Assembly: GCF_003202235.1 (NCBI RefSeq)
Contig: NZ_MASU01000003.1
Span: forward strand, 62,001-126,000
Direction: 5' to 3'
DNA from: Prauserella flavalba
GTDB lineage: Bacteria; Actinomycetota; Actinomycetes; Mycobacteriales; Pseudonocardiaceae
DNA length: 64,000 bases
Shown here: positions 1 to 7,887 of the stretch, piece by piece
Layout: each line of letters starts with the position of its first letter
Numbering within the stretch: position 1 is the stretch's first letter
Program-made: the position numbers and the translations under genes
Notes under the pieces: model-generated
Database searches by the model: none
Told to the model about the DNA's origin: nothing
What the model saw: only the letters and a program-made list of their open reading frames with translations

Positions 1-731
1 CCCGCCTGGACGGTGACCACTGGGTGCTCAACGGGACCAAGTGCTGGATCACCAACGCGGGCGAGTCGTCGTGGTACACGGTGATGGCCGTCAGCGACCC
101 CGACGCGGAGAAGAAGTCCAACGGCATCTCGGCGTTCGTGGTGCACAAGGACGACCCCGGCTTCTCGGTGGGGCCCAAGGAGAAGAAGCTGGGCATCAAG
201 GGCTCCCCGACGCGCGAGATCTACTTCGAGAACTGCACCATCCCCGCCGAGCGGATCATCGGCGAGCCGGGTACCGGGCTGAAGACCGCGCTGCGGACGC
301 TCGACCACACGCGCCCGACCATCGGCGCGCAGGCGCTGGGCATCGCGCAGGGCGCACTGGACGCGGCGGTGGCCTACGTCAAGGAGCGCAAGCAGTTCGG
401 CAAGGCGATCGGCGAGTTCCAGGGCGTGCAGTTCATGCTCGCCGACATGGGCACCAAGATCGAGGCGGCCAGGCACCTGGTGTACGCCAGCGCGGCGGCG
501 AGTGAGCGCGGCGACGCGCGCGCGGGCTTCGTGGCCAGCGCGGCGAAGTCGTACGCGTCGGACATCGCGATGGAGGTCACCACCGACGCGGTGCAGCTCT
601 TCGGCGGCGCCGGCTACACCCGTGACTTCCCGGTGGAGCGCATGATGCGCGACGCGAAGATCACGCAGATCTACGAGGGCACCAACCAGATCCAGCGCAT
701 GGTGATGGCGAGGAGCCTGCTCAAGGGCTGA
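1..731 (+). CDS. Acyl-CoA dehydrogenase, 5'-truncated by the window edge (FadE25-like)
   Basis: The frame is open from base 3 and its start lies upstream of the window; about 242 C-terminal residues are present. They cover the middle beta domain and the C-terminal helical domain of a FAD-dependent acyl-CoA dehydrogenase. The signature is complete: [20 protein letters not shown], then IYEGTNQIQ, whose glutamate is the usual catalytic base of the short/medium-chain family. The enzyme would oxidise an acyl-CoA to the trans-2-enoyl-CoA and pass electrons to ETF. A gene of this type (fadE25) lies near the LCP/rmlD/wbbL block in M. tuberculosis, which is why I compare it to FadE25; the substrate cannot be read from the sequence. 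Its stop overlaps the 3' end of the convergent toxin gene. Confidence 0.93.
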   Translation, partial: RLDGDHWVLNGTKCWITNAGESSWYTVMAVSDPDAEKKSNGISAFVVHKDDPGFSVGPKEKKLGIKGSPTREIYFENCTIPAERIIGEPGTGLKTALRTLDHTRPTIGAQALGIAQGALDAAVAYVKERKQFGKAIGEFQGVQFMLADMGTKIEAARHLVYASAAASERGDARAGFVASAAKSYASDIAMEVTTDAVQLFGGAGYTRDFPVERMMRDAKITQIYEGTNQIQRMVMARSLLKG

Positions 732-1203
732 GCCGAGTCGGCATGGTGGTTCTCCGGGCGGCCGCGGGTACCCTGCGGCCGCCCGAACACGACGAGGACC
801 ACGGCATGAGTATCCGCAGACCCTCGCGCTCAGCGAAGTCCGCGTAATCCTTCACGTTCAGGGTCGCCAGTGGAACCTCGAACGCGAGACAGCAGGCCGC
901 GATCCACGTGTCGTTCTCCGGACGTGGGCGGCCTCGCCGCTGCGCGTAGGCCGACATCTCGCCCCACACCCGCGCGACCTTCGGTGTGCCGGGCAAGACC
1001 GGAAGTGGCTGCAACCACTGCTCGAGGCGCTCACGACGGGGGAGGCCCCAGGAGCGCAGGTGAGCCCACTTGCTGAGCTCGGCCAGCGTGACGAATGTGA
1101 TCGTCGGCCGGTAGCCCACCAGCTGGGATGCCAGCCACGGGGGAAGCCTTCGCTTGAACACCAGTGACGCGACATCGGTGTCCAGTACGACAGCTGGAGC
1201 CAC
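721..1203 (-). CDS. PIN-domain ribonuclease toxin, VapC type
   Basis: A 160-residue PIN-domain protein. The acidic set expected for a metal-dependent PIN nuclease is visible: D8 (VVLDTD), E42 (AELSKW), D98 (ENDTW), and D119 or D122 (NVKDYADF). VapC toxins usually cleave tRNA or rRNA and are held inactive by a cognate antitoxin. The GTG start at 1203 shares one base with the TAG of the upstream small gene, a TAGTG junction typical of coupled toxin-antitoxin pairs. The fold should end near residue 135. The last 25 or so residues are Ser/Arg/Ala-rich and run into the end of the convergent dehydrogenase gene, so they look like a read-on tail. Target and activity are inferred from the family. Confidence 0.85.
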   Translation of the reverse strand: MAPAVVLDTDVASLVFKRRLPPWLASQLVGYRPTITFVTLAELSKWAHLRSWGLPRRERLEQWLQPLPVLPGTPKVARVWGEMSAYAQRRGRPRPENDTWIAACCLAFEVPLATLNVKDYADFAEREGLRILMPWSSSCSGGRRVPAAARRTTMPTRLSP

Positions 1204-1403
1204 TACGCCAGATCGGCCTTTCGCTCGGTCGCCACCCAGGAGAGGAACTCGTCCAGCTCATCGTCTCCCTCGAAGATGCCCTCATCGGCCAGCTCGTCGA
1301 CAGACTCGATCGGCCGGACGTGTTTGTCGGCCAGCAGCGCCTCCAGCAGGGCGGGACCATCCATGCCTTCGTGAGAAGGTTCCTCGGCGTTGCTCGTCGT
1401 CAT
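1203..1403 (-). CDS. Small acidic antitoxin, VapB-like partner of the PIN toxin
   Basis: A 66-residue acidic protein. The ATG at 1403 is preceded by a strong ribosome binding site (GGGAGGTGG, four bases before the ATG). This is better than the longer open frame reaching 1556, whose extra 51 residues are Cys/Ser/Arg-rich shadow sequence. It resembles the toxin-wrapping part of VapB-like antitoxins, with acidic helices EGDDELDEFLSW and DELADEG, but no DNA-binding motif is obvious. One-base overlap with the toxin start implies translational coupling. The role as antitoxin is inferred from position, size and charge. Confidence 0.75.
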   Translation of the reverse strand: MTTSNAEEPSHEGMDGPALLEALLADKHVRPIESVDELADEGIFEGDDELDEFLSWVATERKADLA

Positions 1404-1458
1404 GGTCCACCTCCCTCGCGACCGCGCTCCTCCAACAGACCTTACCGCGATTCCGGCG

Positions 1459-1851
1459 CTAGTCGGTTCCGTTCGGGGTGGCGTCGAGGCGGATGAGCAC
1501 CCGGTCGCTGAGCACCACGTCGTGCGGCAACCGCCCCAGCCGGCCCGCGTCGACATCGGCTCCCGCTCGTTGCGCGGCGCTCGCCAGTGAGCGCCAGTGG
1601 TCGGCTTCCATGCCCTCCCTCGTGCGATCGCCGGACGGTTCGTCGGGGCCGACCACGACGCGCGCGGTCGCGCGCAATTCCTCGGCCGAGGCCTCTGACC
1701 AGCTCTCTGTTGTGCCCCAGCCGCGGTCGGCGAGCAGGACCACGCGGCGCCCGTCGGCGAGTTCGGCCTCGTGCAGGGCCGACACCGAAACGGTCGCGGT
1801 CGCGAGGTCGTCGACGTCGACCGAGGTCACGAGGCGGGTCACCGCGGTCAT
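1459..1851 (-). CDS. Conserved-looking hypothetical protein, coupled to the upstream small gene
   Basis: A 130-residue acidic soluble protein that I do not recognise. It has a regular two-part pattern: a beta-rich N-terminal half (residues 5-45, with SVDVDDLATATVSV and VVLLADRGWG) and a helical C-terminal half ending in a strand with DVVLSDRVLIRLD. No membrane segment, signal peptide or catalytic motif is visible. The ATG at 1851 overlaps the TGA of the preceding gene by four bases, so the two are almost certainly translated as a unit. A longer open frame in another register (1442-1882) is Arg/Pro-rich and is a shadow. Confidence 0.65.
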   Translation of the reverse strand: MTAVTRLVTSVDVDDLATATVSVSALHEAELADGRRVVLLADRGWGTTESWSEASAEELRATARVVVGPDEPSGDRTREGMEADHWRSLASAAQRAGADVDAGRLGRLPHDVVLSDRVLIRLDATPNGTD

Positions 1852-2207
1852 GTGAGCCGTCCGAACCGGTTCGCGAGGTCACGGTGTCGCGTCGCGGCCT
1901 CGTGTGCCTGCGCCGCGGTGACGGGGGAGCCCGGCATCCGGGCCAGCCCCTCGACCTGTTCGGCGAGCCGCAGATGCCGCGCCCGGGCGTACTCGCGGCA
2001 GGGCAGGCAGGTGACGCTTTCCGGGCGAGGGGACGTCATCGCGTACGGGACCGTGCTACCGCAGCCGGTGGTCACCGTGTTCGGCAGTTCGCCGACCAGG
2101 CCGAACGTGGACGCGAGCAGGTTCCGGGCCGCGGCGTCGCCGTGGACCACGTCCTTGCCGACGTGCACGTGGGGGTCGTTCACTGCTTCTGCCACTCTCC
2201 GCACCAC
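1848..2207 (-). CDS. Small hypothetical protein with a Cys cluster
   Basis: A 119-residue protein of unknown function, first gene of a two-gene unit (ATGA overlap with the next). Near the middle it has a CG motif (TTGCG, about residue 48) followed by TCLPC (about 66-70). Three cysteines in this pattern suggest a structural metal site or a redox-active pair. The N-terminal part has several histidines (NDPHVHVGKDVVHGD). The GTG at 2207 is the first start in frame; a second GTG follows immediately. I do not recognise the family. Confidence 0.6.
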   Translation of the reverse strand: MVRRVAEAVNDPHVHVGKDVVHGDAAARNLLASTFGLVGELPNTVTTGCGSTVPYAMTSPRPESVTCLPCREYARARHLRLAEQVEGLARMPGSPVTAAQAHEAATRHRDLANRFGRLT

Positions 2208-2269
2208 ATCGTTTCGCGAGGGGTGTTGCGCCGGGATGCCGGATGGTGCCTTGCCCGCTGCCGAACCGG

Positions 2270-2935
2270 CTACACGGCGTCTCGCTTGCGGGCCAGCAGG
2301 AACGCCTGCCGGGTGGTCTCCGCGTACTTGCCGTCCTCGTCCGGTTCCCTGACCAGCCTGGCGCGCTCCTCGAAACCGGCCTCACGGAGCAGGCCGGCCA
2401 CCTCGTCCGGGTGCCACTGGTGGAAGTCGAGCGACACCTCGTGGCCGCCCGCGTCGGTCCGGTGCACCAGGCCCTCACCGGCCGGGAACGCGAGCTGGAG
2501 GTGACCGCCGGGGGCCAGCACGCGGTGGAACTCCGCGAAGACCGCGGGCAGCCGGTCCGGTGGGACGTGCATGATCGAGTACCAGGCCACGATAGCGCCG
2601 AGCGAGCCGTCCGCGACGTCCAGCGCGGTCATCGAGCCGACCTCGAACCGCAGGTCCGGATACCTGTCGATGGCCTGCGCGATCATGTTCGGCGACAGGT
2701 CGATGCCGAACACGCGCAGACCCAGCCTGTGCAGGTGTGCGGTCACGCGTCCGGTGCCGCAGCCGATGTCGGCGACCAGGCCGCGGCCCGCGAGCTCCGC
2801 GAACCCGCCGAGCACGGCGCGATCCAGCGGCTTCGCCGCGAGCTCGTCCTCGATCCACCCGGCGAACTCCGCGGCGATCGAGTCGTAGGAGACGCGGGTG
2901 CGGGCGAGGAAGTCGGGTTCCCTCACGATGCGCAC
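2270..2935 (-). CDS. Class I SAM-dependent methyltransferase
   Basis: Motif I of a Rossmann-fold methyltransferase is clear (VADIGCGTG, near residues 54-62), followed by the motif II acidic residue in FGIDLSPNM and the later motif VLAPGGHLQLAF. The N-terminal text REPDFLARTRVSYDSIA is typical of small actinobacterial methyltransferases of unknown substrate. I place the start at the GTG at 2935 (221 residues). The ATG at 2980 adds 15 residues, has no ribosome binding site and would leave only 15 bp to the divergent acetyltransferase gene. Substrate unknown; a small molecule is most likely. Confidence 0.85.
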   Translation of the reverse strand: MRIVREPDFLARTRVSYDSIAAEFAGWIEDELAAKPLDRAVLGGFAELAGRGLVADIGCGTGRVTAHLHRLGLRVFGIDLSPNMIAQAIDRYPDLRFEVGSMTALDVADGSLGAIVAWYSIMHVPPDRLPAVFAEFHRVLAPGGHLQLAFPAGEGLVHRTDAGGHEVSLDFHQWHPDEVAGLLREAGFEERARLVREPDEDGKYAETTRQAFLLARKRDAV

Positions 2936-2995
2936 GGTAGCCGCCACAACCGCTTGCGACCACCGATTTCCCCTTGCCATGCGTGACAGGATCGC

Positions 2996-3493
2996 GTGGT
3001 GACGACTTGGTCCGGACCTTTGGAGATCACCGCGGTCTCCGTTCACGACGCGGAGGCCACGGCCTTGCTGCGCACGTACTTCGACGACGTGGCAGGCCGC
3101 TACTACGGCCGTCCGGCGACGGAGGCCGAGCTGGACGAGGCCATGACGGAGGATCCCAGCGACGAGCTGGCCCCACCGCGGGGCACGCTGCTGCTCGCGC
3201 GCCTCGACGGCGCCGCCGTGGCGTGCGCGGGCCTGCGGCGGCATCGCGACGGCTTCGCCGAGCTCAAGCGCATGTTCGTGCTACCGGAGTTCCGGGGTCG
3301 CGGCATCGCCGCGCGGCTGCTGGCCGAGATCGAGCGCATCGCGCGTGAGCTGGGCATTTCCGCGATCCGTCTCGACACGCGGGCCGACCTCGTCGAGGCC
3401 CGCAACCTCTACGCCAAGCACGGCTACCGGGAGATCCCGGCGTACAACGACGAGCCGTACGCCGAGCACTGGTTCGAGAAGAAGCTTTCCTGA
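2996..3493 (+). CDS. GNAT-family N-acetyltransferase
   Basis: A 165-residue single GNAT domain. The acetyl-CoA pyrophosphate-binding loop is visible as FRGRGIAARLL (about residues 99-109), preceded by the motif A strand FAELKRMFVLPE and followed by IRLDTRADLVEARNLYAKHGYREIP, the usual C-terminal part. It would transfer an acetyl group from acetyl-CoA to an unknown amine. It is divergent from the methyltransferase gene with a very short spacer, so the two may share a control region. A second GTG directly follows the first, so the true start could be 2999. Confidence 0.88.
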   Translation: MVTTWSGPLEITAVSVHDAEATALLRTYFDDVAGRYYGRPATEAELDEAMTEDPSDELAPPRGTLLLARLDGAAVACAGLRRHRDGFAELKRMFVLPEFRGRGIAARLLAEIERIARELGISAIRLDTRADLVEARNLYAKHGYREIPAYNDEPYAEHWFEKKLS

Positions 3494-3557
3494 CGTGTCA
3501 CCCCTGCGGTGGGGTTCTTTCCATCCGCTTTACGCGTCCTGGCTACCCTGAGGCCTG

Positions 3558-3577
3558 TTAGTTGAACATTCAGCTAA
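3558..3577. promoter_or_regulatory. Candidate operator upstream of the DoxX gene
   Basis: A 20-bp near-perfect inverted repeat, TTAGTTGAAC facing ATTCAGCTAA (8 of 10 positions symmetric), lies 25 bp before the doxX start. It is AT-rich in an otherwise very GC-rich stretch. The TTGAA/TTCA form resembles operators of MarR-type regulators. No such regulator gene is adjacent, so the binding protein is unknown. Confidence 0.5.
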
Positions 3578-3601
3578 GACGCTAGAGGGGCTGATTCGGA
3601 C

Positions 3602-4039
3602 ATGTTCACCAGGGTTCAGGACGTCGCGGCGCTCATCGGGCGCATCGGCGTCGCGGTGGTGTTCCTCGCGCACGGGCTCGACAAATGGGAGATGGGCGTC
3701 GGCGGCACCACCGACATGATGTCGGCGACCGGTATTCCGCTTCCCACGTTGAGCGCGCTCTTCGTCATCGCCGTGGAGGTGATCGGCTCGATCCTGTTCA
3801 TCGTCGGGCTGGCGCTGCCGCTCGTGGGGCTCGGTTATGCCATCACGGGACTCGGCGCCGTGTTCTTCGTACATGCCGACGCCGGGCTCACCGGCCAGGG
3901 CGGCTACGAGCTGGTGCTGGTGCTCGCGCTGGCGGGGCTGGCGCTGGGCTGCAACGGCGGACGGCTCTCGCTCGATTACCTGGTGCTCGGCCGCAGGAAG
4001 GCGGCCGGGACACAGGACGCCGAGCTGCAGGCCGCGTAA
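3602..4039 (+). CDS. DoxX-family membrane protein
   Basis: A 145-residue protein with four predicted membrane helices (about residues 10-25, 50-72, 75-92 and 100-118). The N-terminal motif RIGVAVVFLAHGLDKW is characteristic of DoxX/SURF4-like proteins, including the conserved HG.DK stretch. Family members have been linked to thiol/redox balance and quinone-dependent oxidations, but no single reaction is established. The gene stands alone with its own AT-rich operator-like site upstream and a hairpin terminator downstream. Confidence 0.85.
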   Translation: MFTRVQDVAALIGRIGVAVVFLAHGLDKWEMGVGGTTDMMSATGIPLPTLSALFVIAVEVIGSILFIVGLALPLVGLGYAITGLGAVFFVHADAGLTGQGGYELVLVLALAGLALGCNGGRLSLDYLVLGRRKAAGTQDAELQAA

Positions 4040-4052
4040 CAGCGGCCAACCC

Positions 4053-4080
4053 CGGTTCCCCTCAGCGCGGAGGGGGACCG
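4053..4080. terminator. Bidirectional hairpin terminator
   Basis: CGGTTCCCCTC (4053-4063) pairs with GAGGGGGACCG (4070-4080) around a six-base loop, with one G-T wobble. It fills the gap between the convergent doxX and TIGR03089 genes, whose stop codon begins two bases later. There is no clear T-tract, so bidirectional function is inferred from position and stem strength. Confidence 0.6.
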
Positions 4081-4081
4081 T

Positions 4082-4786
4082 TCAGGTCAGGTCCACCGTC
4101 GTGCGCTCCGCCTCGCGATGCGCGGCGAGCTTGTCCGGCGTGGAACCGGTGACCTGAACCAGATGCGCTCCCACCACGAGTGGCGTCAGCAGCGCGTCGA
4201 GCACCCCGTCCGGCAACGTCCAGTCCCTCGTGGAAAGCACCCGGGCCCCCTCATCGATGCCGAGCTCACCCGCCCTCGCGCCCGCCCGCGCGAGCACATC
4301 GTCCACCGTCGAGCCCAGCAGCGCGGGCGTGTCACCCGCGATGGGAACCAGCGGCGAGAAGTCGTCACCGGCCAGGCGCGCTTCCGAGAGGTAGTCCAGC
4401 GCGCCGGAGGGCACCGACCCGCCGAGACCGCGGCCGAGCGGGTCGAGCGCGACGACAGCGGTGGCCTCCGCCTTGCCGACCGAGCCCTCCGGGCCGACGA
4501 ACGCGACCCGCGCGCCCGCCGCGTCGGCCACCACGTGCCCCCCGCACCACCACGCGCCGAGCAGCACACCTGCGGTCTGCCAGTGGGCGGGCAGCTCCAC
4601 GGCCACCTCGTCGCCCTCCTCCACGTCGAATTCCTCGACCAGCCAGTTCGCCGTCTTCGCGGCCCAGTTGGCGAGTGTCGCGACCGACAGCTCGATCCGG
4701 CTGCCCAGCACGTCGTCGTAGTGGGTCACCAGCGGCCGGGCCGAGGACTTGAGCAGGGGGCGGAGGAGGCGTTCGGTGAGGCTCAC
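4082..4786 (-). CDS. TIGR03089 family protein (truncated acyl-adenylate-like domain)
   Basis: A 234-residue protein of the actinobacterial TIGR03089 family (Rv3268-like). The family resembles the N-terminal part of AMP-binding acyl-CoA synthetases (ARPLVTHYDD, then ELSVATLANWAAKTANWLVEEF, then the helix ELPAHWQTAGVLLGAWWCGG). It lacks the ATP-binding P-loop and catalytic C-domain of a working ligase. Its function is unknown. The gene sits next to the LCP gene as Rv3268 sits next to Rv3267 in M. tuberculosis, which suggests a link to cell-wall polymer attachment. The ATG start at 4786 suits the family's usual length. Confidence 0.9.
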   Translation of the reverse strand: MSLTERLLRPLLKSSARPLVTHYDDVLGSRIELSVATLANWAAKTANWLVEEFDVEEGDEVAVELPAHWQTAGVLLGAWWCGGHVVADAAGARVAFVGPEGSVGKAEATAVVALDPLGRGLGGSVPSGALDYLSEARLAGDDFSPLVPIAGDTPALLGSTVDDVLARAGARAGELGIDEGARVLSTRDWTLPDGVLDALLTPLVVGAHLVQVTGSTPDKLAAHREAERTTVDLT

Positions 4787-4847
4787 GGCACGAATGTAAC
4801 CGCGGCGCGGAGCGTCTCCGTCGGGGAGGTGGGGGAGACGGGCGGGA

Positions 4848-6119
4848 TCAGTTCACGCACGGAACGGCCGCGCGCACCGGCGAGCCCGCGGAGGCCGAGC
4901 CGCCGCCCGACGGCTGCTGTTGCCCGCCCCTCACCAGGTTCTCGACGAACCGGCGCACCTCGCCCACGTCGACGGTGATGATGCTTTGACCGTCCTTGCT
5001 GCGGGCTCCGACCTGCTTCACGGGGATGGTCACGAACTCCATGTCGCCCGTGGCGATGCCCTTGGCCTGCTCGGCGAACTGCAGCAGGTCGAGCCCCGGG
5101 TCGAGCACGAGCGAGCGGCGCACGGTCTCGGTCAGCTGGTTCAGCCGGTCGGCACTGGCCAGCGTGCCCGCCGAGAGCACCTGGTTCAGGGCGGAGGAGA
5201 GGAACACCTGCTGGCGCACGATGCGGTCGAGGTCTCCCCTCGGCAGGTTCTTGCGCTGGCGGACGAACGACAGTGCCTCGCCACCGGACACCACCTGCGG
5301 GCCCGCCGCGAAGTCGGCGCCGGAGTCCTTGTCGGCGGTGGGGCTGTTGAGGCACACCTCGATTCCGCCGAGGGCCTCGGTGAGCAGGTAGAACCCGAGC
5401 AGGTTGATCTCGGCGTAGTGGTCGATGTGGATCTGTGTGAAGTCCTGGACGGTCCGCACCAGAGCCCTGCGCCCGGCCTGGTTCGAGTCGCGTTCGATCC
5501 GCGCCCCGTCGGTCATGCCCTCGGCGCGCAGCCGCTGGGCCTCCTCGACCTTCGCCGCCCCGTACGCCGAGTTGATCTTCGCCTTGCCGCCCTGCGGGAC
5601 GTCGACCCACGTGTCCCTCGGGATCGAGACGCCGGCCGGCTTCCCGCCGTCCTTCGGGATGCGCAGGATGATCAGGGTGTCGGTGTTGATGCCCGCCTTG
5701 TCCTCCGTGCGCAGTTCCTTGAGGACGTCCAGCGGCAGCGGGTTGCCCTGCATGTCCGTGCGGGCGTCGGCGCCGACGAGCAGGATGTCGGTGGCGCCGT
5801 CGTCCTGCGGTGGCGGCGGGGGCGCCCCGGGGTCGTCACCGAGGTTCTGTTGCAGCGCGTCCGTGGTCTGCACGTTGTCCTGCAGGTCGTCGAGGGCGAG
5901 ATAGGCGTAGCCGGTGGCGACGAGCGCGATCACCGACAGCAGCGCCATCACCGTGCGGTTGGTGCCCCGCAGCACCGAACGAGCCCTGCTGCGCGGAGGC
6001 GGCGGCGGCTCCGGCGCGGGACGGGGCCGCGGGTACGGCGTCGGAACCGGGCGCGCGGGAGCCTCGGCAGGCTCCGCTTCACCCCGTTCTCCGGCCTCGC
6101 GCTCCTCGCGCTCGTCCAC
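4848..6119 (-). CDS. LytR-CpsA-Psr (LCP) family wall-polymer ligase 1
   Basis: A 423-residue type II membrane protein. It has a Pro/Arg-rich cytoplasmic tail (1-50), one membrane helix (about 57-77), and an extracytoplasmic LCP domain with TDILLVGADARTDMQG, SIPRDTWVDVPQGGKAKINS (lipid-phosphate-binding arginine) and SFVRQRKNLPRGDLDRIVRQ. LCP enzymes move polyprenyl-phosphate-linked glycan onto peptidoglycan; in mycobacteria they attach arabinogalactan. It has no LytR_C domain, unlike its neighbour, yet both end in the residues PCVN. The GTG start has a strong GGGGAGGAG ribosome site. It lies 41 bp from the second LCP gene, probably in one operon. Confidence 0.93.
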   Translation of the reverse strand: MDEREEREAGERGEAEPAEAPARPVPTPYPRPRPAPEPPPPPRSRARSVLRGTNRTVMALLSVIALVATGYAYLALDDLQDNVQTTDALQQNLGDDPGAPPPPPQDDGATDILLVGADARTDMQGNPLPLDVLKELRTEDKAGINTDTLIILRIPKDGGKPAGVSIPRDTWVDVPQGGKAKINSAYGAAKVEEAQRLRAEGMTDGARIERDSNQAGRRALVRTVQDFTQIHIDHYAEINLLGFYLLTEALGGIEVCLNSPTADKDSGADFAAGPQVVSGGEALSFVRQRKNLPRGDLDRIVRQQVFLSSALNQVLSAGTLASADRLNQLTETVRRSLVLDPGLDLLQFAEQAKGIATGDMEFVTIPVKQVGARSKDGQSIITVDVGEVRRFVENLVRGGQQQPSGGGSASAGSPVRAAVPCVN

Positions 6120-6160
6120 GCTGGCTCCTCCCCACCCCGCGTGCGATCCGGACGGTCAGC

Positions 6161-7741
6161 TTAGTTGACGCAAGGCACGTCACCGGCGGTTATCGGCTCA
6201 TCGGGCGGGTCATCCCCGCCGTCGTCCTGCTGCGTCTGCGCACGGTGCGGGGGAGCGAAGAACTGCGGGCCCTGGCCCGCGTAGTTCGCGGGCGTGGTGT
6301 CGGTGGTGGCCGCCTGGAAGTCGGTGCCGAACAGCACCTGAAGCTGGCCCGGCGGCACGGTCGCGTCGCGTTCGGCGGCCAGGTCGGCGCCGAGGGCCTG
6401 CCGCAGCAGCTCCACCCCGGCCTCGTCGCCCGGCGCGTATCGCACCACGGTGCTCGCCTGTGGGTCCATTGTGGCCGAACTCTCGCCGAGGAAACCCTGT
6501 TGCCGCAACTGTTCCCGTATTTGCCCGCCGAGCGCATCGAGGCCCGAGGCGTTGTAGATCTCCACCGTGTACGCCTCGGCGCCGGGGATGGTCGACGGGG
6601 CGGAGGACCCGCCCGGCGAGGTTTCCGGATCGTTCTGGTGCGCGATGAGCCCGTCGACGAACCGGCGCACCTCGTCGACGTCGATCTCGAGCACGGCGGC
6701 GCCGCCGATCCAGGTGTTGCCGACGACCGGGATGGTGCGGAACTCGACGTTGGCGCCGTTCAGGTTGCGCAGCTGCGCGGCGAACTGCAGCAGGTCCCAG
6801 TCCTTGGAGAGCACGACGGACTTCTGCACGGCTCCGACGACGTCGCTGATCTTGCCGGGATCGAACAGCACGTCGGGGGAGAGCATCTTGCGGACGAGCC
6901 CGGAGAGGAACGCCTGCTGCCGCGCGATGCGGTCGAGGTCACCGTTCGGCAGGTCGTAACGCTGCCGGACGAACGCGAGCGCCTGCACGCCCTGGATCGT
7001 CTGCCTGCCAGCGCGCAGGTTGATGCCGGAGTTGCGCTCACGGACCGGGTTCCTGAGACACACCTCGACGCCGCCGAGCGCCTTGGTGACCTCGTAGAAG
7101 CTCGCCAGGTTCACCTCGGCGTAACGGTCGATGAGGCCCGGCTTGCCGAGCAGCTGCTCGATGGTGGCGATCAGGTTCTTGCGCCCCGCGACCTTGGCCT
7201 CCTCGTCGATCTGCTCCAGATCGGTGCGCCCCTGCTCCTGCAGGGTGTTGAAGGTGTCGTTGTAGGCGTAGACGAACGCGCTGTTGAGCTTGTGCGAGCC
7301 GTAGCCGCCCGCCAGCTCGACCCACGAGTCGCGGGGGAAGGAGATCGCGGAGGCGCGCGTGCCGTCCTGGGGGATGTGCACGAGGATCATCGTGTCGGTC
7401 TGGCGCTCGCCGTTCGCCTCACCGGCGTGCAGCCGGTCGAGCACCTCCTGCGGCAGCGGGTTGCCCTGCGCGTCGGTGCGGCTGTCCTGACCGACGAGCA
7501 GGATGTCGATCGCCCCGTCGAGCGGCTCGGCCCGGAGGCTCTCCTCGCCGTCGAACACGTCCGTGGTGGTGACGCCCTCGTTCACGTTGCCGATGAACTG
7601 CCAGACGTACCAGGTCAGAGCCAGTACGGTGACGGAGAGCAGCGAGATGACGACTTTGCCTCCGCGCAGGGCGAACGTGCCCACACGTCCCCTGCGGTCC
7701 ACCGTGGGCGCCTCGACCGGTCCCCGACGCCAGCCGGTCAC
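6161..7741 (-). CDS. LytR-CpsA-Psr (LCP) family wall-polymer ligase 2 with LytR_C domain
   Basis: A 526-residue protein with a short cytoplasmic tail, one membrane helix (about 28-50) and an LCP domain (about 85-340). Key motifs are IDILLVGQDSRTDAQG, SFPRDSWVEL and AFVRQRYDLPNGDLDRIARQ. A C-terminal LytR_C domain follows (about 395-490; YTVEIYNASGLDALGGQI). It ends in PCVN, as does its neighbour. The likely role is transfer of polyprenyl-linked glycan (arabinogalactan or another rhamnose-containing polymer) to peptidoglycan. It diverges from rmlB, which makes the rhamnose precursor. The GTG at 7741 has a GGGAGGAG ribosome site. Confidence 0.93.
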   Translation of the reverse strand: MTGWRRGPVEAPTVDRRGRVGTFALRGGKVVISLLSVTVLALTWYVWQFIGNVNEGVTTTDVFDGEESLRAEPLDGAIDILLVGQDSRTDAQGNPLPQEVLDRLHAGEANGERQTDTMILVHIPQDGTRASAISFPRDSWVELAGGYGSHKLNSAFVYAYNDTFNTLQEQGRTDLEQIDEEAKVAGRKNLIATIEQLLGKPGLIDRYAEVNLASFYEVTKALGGVEVCLRNPVRERNSGINLRAGRQTIQGVQALAFVRQRYDLPNGDLDRIARQQAFLSGLVRKMLSPDVLFDPGKISDVVGAVQKSVVLSKDWDLLQFAAQLRNLNGANVEFRTIPVVGNTWIGGAAVLEIDVDEVRRFVDGLIAHQNDPETSPGGSSAPSTIPGAEAYTVEIYNASGLDALGGQIREQLRQQGFLGESSATMDPQASTVVRYAPGDEAGVELLRQALGADLAAERDATVPPGQLQVLFGTDFQAATTDTTPANYAGQGPQFFAPPHRAQTQQDDGGDDPPDEPITAGDVPCVN

Positions 7742-7887
7742 GTGCGCTCCTCCCAGTCAGTCCCACGATTCACATTACTGATGTACTTGTGAGACGGCCG
7801 TTCGATCGCGAAACGTTGCCTGGATGTTGCGTATGCCGGACGGGGCGCCGTGGCAGACTGCGCGGACGAGCACGGGAGGAAACAAAC

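Noticed and set aside
1203-1556. Longer start for the VapB-like antitoxin
   Set aside because: The extra 51 residues are Cys/Ser/Arg-rich and overlap the next gene antisense-like. The ATG at 1403 has a strong ribosome site.
7770-7792. Inverted TCACA ... TGTGA as a CRP-type site between the LCP gene and rmlB
   Set aside because: The half-sites are in the reverse order for CRP (TGTGA-N6-TCACA) and 13 bases apart; not enough to call an operator.
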